From the NCBI GenBank assembly GCA_900128395.1, contig LT649245.1, positions 1 through 60,092 of the forward strand: a stretch of 60,092 nucleotides of DNA, in the 5' to 3' direction. The translations under genes and the position numbers were made by a program. Position 1 is the first letter of the stretch; the number at the start of each line of letters is the position of its first letter. The notes under the pieces were generated by a model. It was not told where the DNA came from, ran no database searches, and saw only the letters and a list, made by a program, of their open reading frames with translations. This document shows, one piece after another, positions 52,703 to 60,092 of this stretch. This stretch comes from Stramenopiles sp. TOSAG23-2. Taxonomy: Eukaryota > Sar.

Positions 52703-53437
52703 ATGGACGCATATCTTTCACCAGAAGCTTTAATCATGTTTGCAGCAGGTGTATCTGTTGGTTATTTATTATTAAATAAAAATAGTAATAACAAGAACAA
52801 AGGTATTGTTGATTATTCTCCTAATGGTGAGATTGCAAAGCGCATTGCGAGTGTAACACCATACTTTCCATTTAAAGGTATACCACGATTTTATGATATC
52901 GGTGGGTTTTTAAAAGACCCAGAAGCATTTCAACTAGCAATTGATGTATTTGTGGAAAGATATCGTGGAAAAGATATTGATTCTATTTGTGGTTTTGATG
53001 CACGTGGTTTTGTTTTAGGCCCACCAATTGCATTAGCATTGAAAAAACCATTTTTCATGCTACGAAAAAAGGGTAAAATGCCAAATGCCATCTCTGGAAC
53101 GGAATATGGTAAAGAATATGCTGGACGTGATATATTGACCATACCACGTGGTGCAGTGAAAAAAGGTGACAGAGTTTTATTGATTGATGATTTAGTTGCT
53201 ACTGGCGGTACATTATGTGCAGGTCTTGAATTGGTGAAAAAATTAGGTGGTGTAGCAGTTGAATGTGCAACTGTTGTGGAAATTAAATTTTTAAATGCTC
53301 GTAAAAAATTTGATGATGAAGGACATAAAGATGTACCTATATGGGCATTAATGGATGAAAACATTTTAACATTGGATGGATTGAAAGATCCAACTATTGA
53401 TAGTGCGAATTATACTGATGATGGGGAAGCACATTAA
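52703..53437 (+). CDS. Adenine phosphoribosyltransferase with N-terminal membrane anchor
   Basis: This purine-salvage enzyme converts adenine and PRPP to AMP. The PRPP-binding loop is RVLLIDDLVATGGTLCAGLE, and the adenine-side blocks are FPFKGIPRFYDIGGFLKDPE (commonly the start of APRT) and ICGFDARGFVLGPPIALALK. PNAISGTEYGKEYAGRDILT corresponds to the flexible loop region. The usual enzyme is ~170-180 residues; this one has 244. The extra ~40 at the N-terminus includes a hydrophobic helix (PEALIMFAAGVSVGYLLLNK, ~7-26) followed by Asn/Lys, which looks like a membrane anchor or signal-anchor. The start ATG at 52703 is the first in frame after an AT-rich leader. A ~102-bp duplication of the 3' end follows and leaves the product intact. 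The gene converges on the ABC transporter. Confidence 0.92.
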   Translation: MDAYLSPEALIMFAAGVSVGYLLLNKNSNNKNKGIVDYSPNGEIAKRIASVTPYFPFKGIPRFYDIGGFLKDPEAFQLAIDVFVERYRGKDIDSICGFDARGFVLGPPIALALKKPFFMLRKKGKMPNAISGTEYGKEYAGRDILTIPRGAVKKGDRVLLIDDLVATGGTLCAGLELVKKLGGVAVECATVVEIKFLNARKKFDDEGHKDVPIWALMDENILTLDGLKDPTIDSANYTDDGEAH

Positions 53438-53588
53438 AATATTTTTTTGTATAATATTTTTAAATAAATAAAGAATTTCCAGGGGAAAGATCCAACTATT
53501 GATAGTGCGAATTATACTGATGATGGGGAAGCACATTAAAATATTTTTTTGTATAATATTTTTAAATAAATAAAGAATTTCCAGGGGG
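53383..53588. repeat. Exact tandem duplication, period 102
   Basis: The 3' end of the APRT gene, its stop and its AATAAATAAAG region are repeated downstream. Confidence 0.95.
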
Positions 53589-53965
53589 GGGTGATTAAAA
53601 GTTTTTTTTAAAAATGCGCACTTTTGTTAAATTGTACGAAAGTTAGATGCTAAAAAAATATGATGAGAGTATGTATATTTCTTTATTGAAAAAATGTACT
53701 TACGTAAAAAGTATGATATAATAATTAAAATATATACATATGTGAGTAAGAGAACATTTTATATATGATGTGCGTGTAAATATTGATATATGTGTTTTTC
53801 TCTTACTCATATATCAATATATATATATTTTTAATTTTAATATTAATTATATCGGATGGTTAAAATCTAAAGTTAAATAATAATTTTTACACTTCACGTG
53901 TTAAGTAATTAATATATTATATACTATATGCATACGCTTCGTATTTTTTTTAGCGGGACCCTCAA
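53589..53965. repeat. Convergent intergenic region with hairpin and shared repeat words
   Basis: GAGTAAGAGAACATTTTATATATGATGTG at ~53743-53771 is the inverted counterpart of the 13240-13273 sequence, and TTTCTCTTACTCATATATCAATATA follows at ~53797, forming a loose hairpin. GATGGTTAAAATCTAAAG at ~53855 is the reverse complement of the word near 13427 and 24282. A G-run near 53583 precedes. No gene is seen. Confidence 0.6.
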
Positions 53966-56900
53966 TCACACACATCCATCTTCTTTTGCAAGTTGATAGA
54001 AAGAACTTTCTTTATTTTCTAATAATTTTTTTGGTTCATCATACTCATCAATTTGACCATTGTTCAATAATAAAATTTTGTCACTATCAATTATTGTATT
54101 GATACGATGCGCAATTGTCAATGTAGTGCAATTCTTAAAACTTGTACGAAAAACCATTTGTACTGCTTTGTCGCTTTCTTCATCTAATTTACTTGTAGCT
54201 TCATCTAATAATAAAATTCGAGGTTTTCGAAGTATGGCTCTAGCTATGCACACCAACTGTTTCTCACCAGCAGAAAAATTTTCTCCACCAAGCTTTACCA
54301 TAGACATTATACCATTTTCCATTGAATTTATTTTTTTATATAGACGACATTGTTTTAATGCATTCCATATTTCTTCATCTGAACTTTGATCAAATGGGTC
54401 TAAATTCTTGCGTACATTTAAAGTAAATAATACAGGATCTTGTGGTATGATTGCAATATTGCTTCTCAGTGTATTCAATGGTAATTTCGCAATATCAATA
54501 TCGTCTATAAGAATTGATCCAGCTTCATATGTTAAAATTCGAAGTAAGGACAACATTAGCGTTGACTTGCCGCTGCCGGTTCGCCCACACACACCAATAC
54601 TTTGACCTGCATCAATTGTTAAACTTAAGTCTTTTAATATCAATGGCAAATCAGTAGCATACCGTATTGATAATTTTGAGATAATAATTTTCCCATGCAT
54701 TGGCCATTCCTTTGTGGCTACTTCACCAATGTTACCACTGCTACCTTTGTAGTCCTCTCCCTCAAGCTCACAATATTCTTTTATACGATCAACATGATTC
54801 ATGTAATTTTGATGCCATCTAACAATTATAATAACGAACCGCATTATCAACTCCCGCAAGATTATGCATGTATAAAATACAAACGATGCTGAATTTGGCT
54901 CCATTTCCAAAACCGAGCCCTTAGTAATGATTACAAAAAAAGCGAATAGACCTATAAAATTATTTGTAATTATATTCAAACGCAAATATGTATAAAGTTG
55001 TGTTAATTCTATACAGTATTGTACATTAAGAAACGATGTTAGTCGCATATCATTGCGATGATTGAATTGGTCAAAAAAACCATAAGCGCGAATACTTCTA
55101 ATCCCGTGCATGTCTTCTGTAAAGGACGAGATTAACGGGCTTTTTGTTATCTCGATAAATCGATTCAATTGAATCATCAATTTTTGATACAATTTATTAA
55201 TGTAATATAACGCGTATATAATAGGAATAGCAAGAAGTATCCCAATACCAAAGGTAGCGATCACCATGTAAAGCACTATATAAAATATTATCAAAATCAA
55301 ACTATAATAGTGTGTGATGCCGTGTATACCATTAGGAAAGTCTATATAAGGCAAATCATTTTGAAATCTATTGATTGATGTACCTATTTTAAATATGATT
55401 TATTTTTATTATACCATTAAGTTAGTCTATATGCTTGAAAAGCTATATTATAATATCATATATAGAGAAGCCAAAGCTCAAACTTACCCATTGTAGTAGT
55501 ATCAAAAAATCGCATTTTAGCAGCTAAAACTGATTTCAACATCTTTCGATGAAATTGTCTTGAAAGTCTCAAAGGTATCACCACAAACTGGAAAATATTA
55601 GATAAACTAGCTGATATGCAATATACCACAAAAACCGAAAAGTATAGAGAGGCAGAGTTTTTATGAAGCGTCATATCTGCTTTCGTAGTATTAACCCAAT
55701 CAGCAATATAACAACGTGTAGTTGTATTATCAATACGCTCGCTACATATTTTTACCGCATTTGTGGTATTATAATATTCTTCTATGTTGTCTATATCTTT
55801 TTTTTCCTGGCATTCTTCTGTACATTCACTTTGTATACATTTTTCCCAGCATATTTCATTATCAGGATTTAGTTTACTAATATTTAAGTTATCAAATGGT
55901 TTTTTTCCTTGTTTTCTACATGTTGCCAAATTGTGTGATCCCCAGTCTACAAGAACAAGGTTCATTCCCATATAATCTAATAATATAATTATTGTGATAA
56001 GAAACAATACAAAAGTCATGAAGCCTTTCCCTGAATTTTTAAATAAAAACCAATACACAGAACTGTCGACAGTATCGCCTTTTACTTTCTCTTTTTTAAT
56101 AACTTTGACTTCTTTATCACTTTCCATTTCATTTGCGATTAAATCATAAGTGCTTTCTTTCTTTTCAATCAATTTAGGATTGCTACTGTTTTTTTCATTA
56201 AGCAATGATATATTATTATTATCGTTTTCATCATTTGCTCTATTCGTTTTTTCTACTTTTCCTTTTTTATTCACATTTTCATCCTCCTCATCAAATATAT
56301 TAAAATTCACACCTTCTTCTTTTAATTCATCGAATGTTCCAACGTGTTGAATAGTACCTTCATCCATAATCACTATTTTATCAAAGTGCTGTAAATATTG
56401 AGAAGAGTGTGTTACTAAAATTTTTGTTTTATCTTTTAAATATTCCAGAAAACAATTTTGAAAAATATGTTGTCCAACTTCAGCATCAACCGCGCTCAAA
56501 ATACCATCGAAAAGATATAAGTCGCGATTATTTTTATAAATAGCACGTGCCAATGCCACTCTTGCCTTTTGTCCTCCAGATAAATTAATACCACGTTCAC
56601 CAATTTCAGCTAGATCTCCACCTTCTATCACTTCTAAATCAGGTCTTAAACATGCTAAATCAATTACATGTTCATATTTTTCTTTATCGTATTTGGAACC
56701 AAAAAGAATATTGTTTTTTATAGTTGCATTGAATACCCACGGATCTTGAGACGCGTATGAAATAGAACCACGTACAGAATATATGGAATCAGGAGATTCG
56801 TTTTGGTAATTTGTTTCTTGCAAGATGGACATTAGCAATGATGTTTTCCCACATCCTACTAAACCAATTATAGCTACAAATTCTCCTTCGTCAACTGTTA

Positions 56901-58386
56901 CATTTATATTTTGTAACTTGAAGCCATGATTAATAGGTACAGTAACTATATCGCCTTCTTTTTGTCCTTCTTCGACAAGTACTTCAATTTTACGTCCATC
57001 GGTTAATGGATATTCAATTGTCTTTCCAACAGTAACACCAGCTGGTAAAGTCACTTTGTGAAGCGTTGTTGTTTGGTTGGCATTTGTACCCCAAGAGAAA
57101 CTTCCTTTTCTTATTTCAATTACCGGTTTACCATTTATCATCTCATTGTATATTTTTTTGTCTCTTGACTTTGTTGCTAACAATTTGGAAAGCCTTTGAA
57201 TAGCTATTCCGCCATTAATAGCGCCAAAAACAATAGTTGGAAAAATTCTTAAACTTTCCAAAAATAATTTCAAAAAAGCCAAACTTGTGAATCCCGTGCT
57301 AGGCAAGATAGCTCTTCCACATTCTATTGCACTTACGAGAAACATTTCTACTTTTATATACTGTTGAAGAAATCCTGCCATTATAATTGTTTGTAATACA
57401 TTTAATATATTCAAATTCCTTAGAGAATTATATTCGAATTTTCTAAACTTACTTGTCTCTTTTGCCATTGGTTCTTCCCAATTGTAAAATTTTATTATTC
57501 TTATCGAGCGTAAAATTTCTGAAAACCATGTAATTCGTTTATCTTTTCGACTATTATATTTTGTTATGACTGAACTTTGCATAAATAATATGGGCCACAA
57601 AGGTATGCCAGCTAACACCACTAACCACCCTAAAGAGTATACGCTTCTATAGCCAAGATTTCCTCCCAATAGCCCCATAGTGGCAACTGGAGTTAAAAAT
57701 GTATAAATTTCTGGCAAAACCATCATAAAATTAATCGAATCTCGCACATCTCCTTGGTTGTTATTTACCAACTTTCCAATTTCAAATCTTGACTTATCAT
57801 CATTTGATAGTTGCATTGCCTTTTGATAAACTAACGATTTTAATGCACCGGTTAATTCCAGCCTAAGTGTATGTCGAAACTGGTATAATACAGATTGAAC
57901 AGTCGCTTGTATTAGTGGCATTACAAATAATATGATCAAATAGATCCATATATTGTCATCCTCTGTGCTACCTTCGATTATTTCAAGTAACATTTGAATA
58001 ATGATTACATATCCAATGTCGAAAATAATATTAATTATTTCCAATAAATGAAGTGATAAATACTTCAAACCACCATATCGACACAAAACACAATATGTAA
58101 ATGAACAAAAACCCCAGCGTCTTGACTCTCCAACATACCGTTTAATTATCTCGTAGTTGCTTGCTATATCACCTATATCAAACGTTATTGGCAAGTCTTT
58201 TTGTTCTAATTGACGTTCTCTTCCTTTTTTAAACAAAGGGTACACCCAATTTAACGATAAAAAGTTATAACAATTTTTCTTTTCTTTGTATTGTATGTAT
58301 TTACCATTCTTATTATTATCATTTTCCTCCACAATAATTTTTTCAATTGGCACAATATTCGATGAATTTACATTCGATGGTGCCAT
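53966..58386 (-). CDS. Full-length ABCC (MRP-type) ABC transporter with an inserted domain in NBD1 (1438 residues, one intron)
   Basis: Exon 1 is 58386-55488 and exon 2 is 55383-53966. Splicing (phase 1) gives FFDTTTMG+TSINRFQND, the usual TMD2 'TPxGRIxNRF' block, and exactly 1439 codons. The order is TMD1-NBD1-TMD2-NBD2 with no N-terminal TMD0. LSLNWVYPLFKKGRERQLEQ is the ABCC linker. NBD1 has Walker A GLVGCGKTSLL (~506), signature LSGGQKARVALARA (~600) and a Walker B LYLFDG without the second acid, so it is likely degenerate. NBD2 has GRTGSGKSTLM (~1227), FSAGEKQLVCIARA (~1332) and LLLDEATSKLDEE (~1355), the competent site. Between the first NBD1 strand and Walker A is an insert (~440-485) with LPAGVTVGKTIEYPL and TDGRKIEVLVEEG. 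The TMD2 extracellular loop (~812-895) is long with seven cysteines and N-glycosylation sites. ABCC pumps export conjugates and organic anions; the substrate here is unknown. Confidence 0.93.
55384..55487 (-). other. Intron of the ABCC transporter gene
   Basis: Minus-strand donor ACAATGG|GTAAGTTTGA at 55487 and acceptor TTTAAAATAG|GTACATCAAT ending 55384; 104 bp, phase 1. The joined protein matches the ABCC family across the junction. Confidence 0.92.
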
Positions 58387-59185
58387 TATTTTATATATAT
58401 ATATGATTAAATAATAATATTAATCTACGTCTTACAGCTATATGTTCTTTATCCATCTATAGAATATTCGTATTTCCATATTGCATATGTATAAATGTCT
58501 TCTTATGCCTGGTATACATGTATGGCCTGATGATATGCTCTAGTGCTCTAGTGTGGGTTTGCCAGTTTGCTGTTCGCAATTTCAAAACCATGTGGTCCAT
58601 CGTATTCACCTGCTATAGCCTTATAGGTAGATACTACTAAATGCGGAACAATGGGACCGAAATCGAACGAAATTTTATTTCCGAATTATTTCAATTATTT
58701 CATAAATTATATAAAATATTGTGTTATAAATATATATTTGGATAAATTTCGGAACATAATTTCGAACCCTATTATTCAACTCTGATATAACGCTATTCCT
58801 ATGCTAATATTTTTATCTTCCGTAAATTAAAGTGATTTAAATACTTGTATACGCATTTATTGAATTTATTAAAGTGCTCGACCAAGTCGAGCAAAACCGA
58901 TAAAATAAACACTCTGATAACGACAATACAAAAACATTTAGATTGATTAAACAATGTGATTTACAACTTTATGAAGGAGTAGCTCTTTCGTCTAACTCTG
59001 AATCACAGACAGAGGAACAATGTTTTGAATTATACTAAATAATTTTTACTAAACTTTATTGATGAAATATTATTAAAAGATATTTTCAAAGCATTTGAGG
59101 TGATTTAAATGATTAATTTATTTATAATAATCTTATTATATATAAAAAATTGAAATTATTACAGAATTGTAACGTTTTAATATTT
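58387..59185. other. Intergenic with one short perfect hairpin
   Basis: AT-rich spacer. TGCTCGAC-CAA-GTCGAGCA at 58875-58893 is a perfect 8-bp-stem hairpin in an otherwise unstructured region. Nothing else is recognised; the promoters of the ABC transporter and the next gene lie here. Confidence 0.5.
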
Positions 59186-59647
59186 ATGACTAATAAAAGT
59201 GAATTATCAAAAAATATACCTACAGGTTGTTCATTAAATGAGCACAGACCTTTTTACGCAACTATAGATTCTTATGGTGGAGACTCAAATAAACTACCCA
59301 CTTGTAAACTTCGTTGTGTTTGTATCTATCGTAAAGATAAACAACATGTAATGATAAGTGATCATATGTGGATTGATGGAAAAGATGCTGAAATAATAAT
59401 GTCTTTGACACCAACCGATGATAAACCTATTGCAATGGTTAAATTTGGTAAGACTTTTCGACCTAAACGTGGGACAAAGATTTTTATTGTTGCAAAGTGC
59501 AAGTTTTATTCTGAAGGAAAAGCAAAATTATGTAATTTTCAGAGAGTTGAACCATTAGCTTTTATAGATGATAATAAACAGGTTATATATTGGAAAGATG
59601 GTATGCCAAAAGATTGTGATAGTGCTCTTTGGCACGGAGGACAATAG
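59186..59647 (+). CDS. Small orphan protein, possibly OB-fold-like (153 residues)
   Basis: The ATG at 59186 gives MTNKSELSKNIPTGCSLNEH. The frame is open a little further upstream, but only through a TTG. Blocks such as MISDHMWIDGKDAEIIMSLT and RGTKIFIVAKCKFYSEGKAK alternate strands and turns, like small OB-fold proteins in which a 'DHxW' stretch precedes a 'G-D/T-x-I-x-F-x-A' strand. This resemblance is weak and from memory. No signal peptide or helix is seen. The gene is isolated next to the right end. A real gene is likely from its composition; its role is unknown. Confidence 0.5.
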   Translation: MTNKSELSKNIPTGCSLNEHRPFYATIDSYGGDSNKLPTCKLRCVCIYRKDKQHVMISDHMWIDGKDAEIIMSLTPTDDKPIAMVKFGKTFRPKRGTKIFIVAKCKFYSEGKAKLCNFQRVEPLAFIDDNKQVIYWKDGMPKDCDSALWHGGQ

Positions 59648-60037
59648 TTTTTAATACTAATATTTACATAAAAAAATTATTTTATATACTAGGCTGATTT
59701 CCTAATATCCAATTATTTCATTTGCACTAGTGTTTTCATTATTAGCTTGATAATTAATACACATGACTAATCTTGGAGTAGTATTTTGACATTTAGAATT
59801 ACCATGAGCTACTCCACAATTCCACATTATTAATCTATACCAAATGTGCAAATTTCGATTTTACATCAACTCTTTCTAAGTTTAGTTCAGTTGCAATGAT
59901 TTAGTTATGACTCGTAGTAAGTATGGTTTTACATATACTAATGCAACCATTTTCGTATATCAAATTAGAAAATTTTCAACCCCATTATATACCTTAATTT
60001 CTACAGCTGAAATAATTCCTTGAAGAAATATTATATA
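59648..60037. other. Right-end flank, no gene seen
   Basis: AT-rich sequence without a protein-like frame up to the terminal repeat. Confidence 0.4.
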
Positions 60038-60092
60038 ATAAAAGATAAATATGATTATAAAAGATAAATATGATTATAAAAGATAAATATGA
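60038..60092. repeat. Terminal 19-bp tandem repeat, 55 bp long
   Basis: The unit AAAAGATAAATATGATTAT is present in ~2.8 copies. The strictly periodic stretch covers exactly 55 bases and ends at the window edge. A k=55 assembly graph would stop at such a repeat. It does not resemble a known telomere repeat. Confidence 0.85.

Noticed and set aside
58386-59185. tRNA or other structured RNA around the TGCTCGAC hairpin
   Set aside because: Only one 8-bp stem is present, with no cloverleaf and no GGTTCGA-type B box; I see no tRNA or rRNA gene in the window.

Overview
The window looks like one complete contig from a eukaryotic protist nuclear genome. It is strongly AT-rich and uses the standard genetic code, since TAA, TAG and TGA all end recognisable proteins. 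Genes are mostly intron-poor and densely packed on both strands. The few introns are short (about 87-124 bp) with a strict GTAAGT donor. Asparagine runs encoded by AAT/AAC repeats are common, and the gene families (PEX7, MetAP2, ABCC transporter, ERp-type PDI, CDPK-like kinase) are eukaryotic. I cannot fix the lineage. A few features weakly suggest a heterotrophic SAR-type protist: tandem 'NP...KY' repeats, a VPxG-type beta insert, and multi-domain membrane giants. Both contig ends carry repeats of exactly 55 bp, which fits an assembly graph with k=55. A 526-bp-arm perfect palindrome resembles chimeras made by whole-genome amplification. A single-cell amplified genome is therefore a reasonable guess.

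Layout. 1-5.3 kb: two divergent secreted or surface proteins, one running off the left end and one with four carbohydrate-binding-like repeats. 6-7.7 kb: small membrane proteins. 8-25.8 kb: metabolic and signalling genes (aldo/keto reductase, basic probably mitochondrial protein, CHK-type small-molecule kinase, extended SDR ending in SKM, ankyrin/2OG-oxygenase, four-helix membrane protein, fatty-acid hydroxylase/sterol desaturase, tandem TauD dioxygenase, acylated CaMK-type kinase). 25.9-29.1 kb: MetAP2 and PEX7. 29.2-41.7 kb: one giant four-exon gene for a 4041-residue polytopic membrane protein. 42.4-47.3 kb: a membrane WWE / RanBP2-zinc-finger / vWA-like protein and a C2 protein. 47.5-50.6 kb: a PDI-like protein with degenerate active sites, its inverted partial copy, and a truncated methyltransferase-like gene. 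50.9-53.4 kb: an Asn/Lys-rich protein and a membrane-anchored APRT. 54-58.4 kb: a full-length ABCC transporter. 59.2-59.6 kb: an orphan small gene.

Most interesting content. The giant gene joins exactly in frame across three introns. It contains more than 30 copies of a D-x-P-F...W-R membrane-hairpin signature, three UBA-like segments and one F-box-like segment. Head-to-head with it sits a WWE/RanBP2/vWA membrane protein. Together they suggest an undescribed membrane apparatus linked to ubiquitin or ADP-ribose signalling. Separately, 21 near-exact tandem duplications (mostly 60-160 bp) are scattered over the window. They break many reading frames without regard to frame, so they are probably assembly or amplification artefacts; gene models here must be read through them. 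One duplicates a splice acceptor and may be tolerated.
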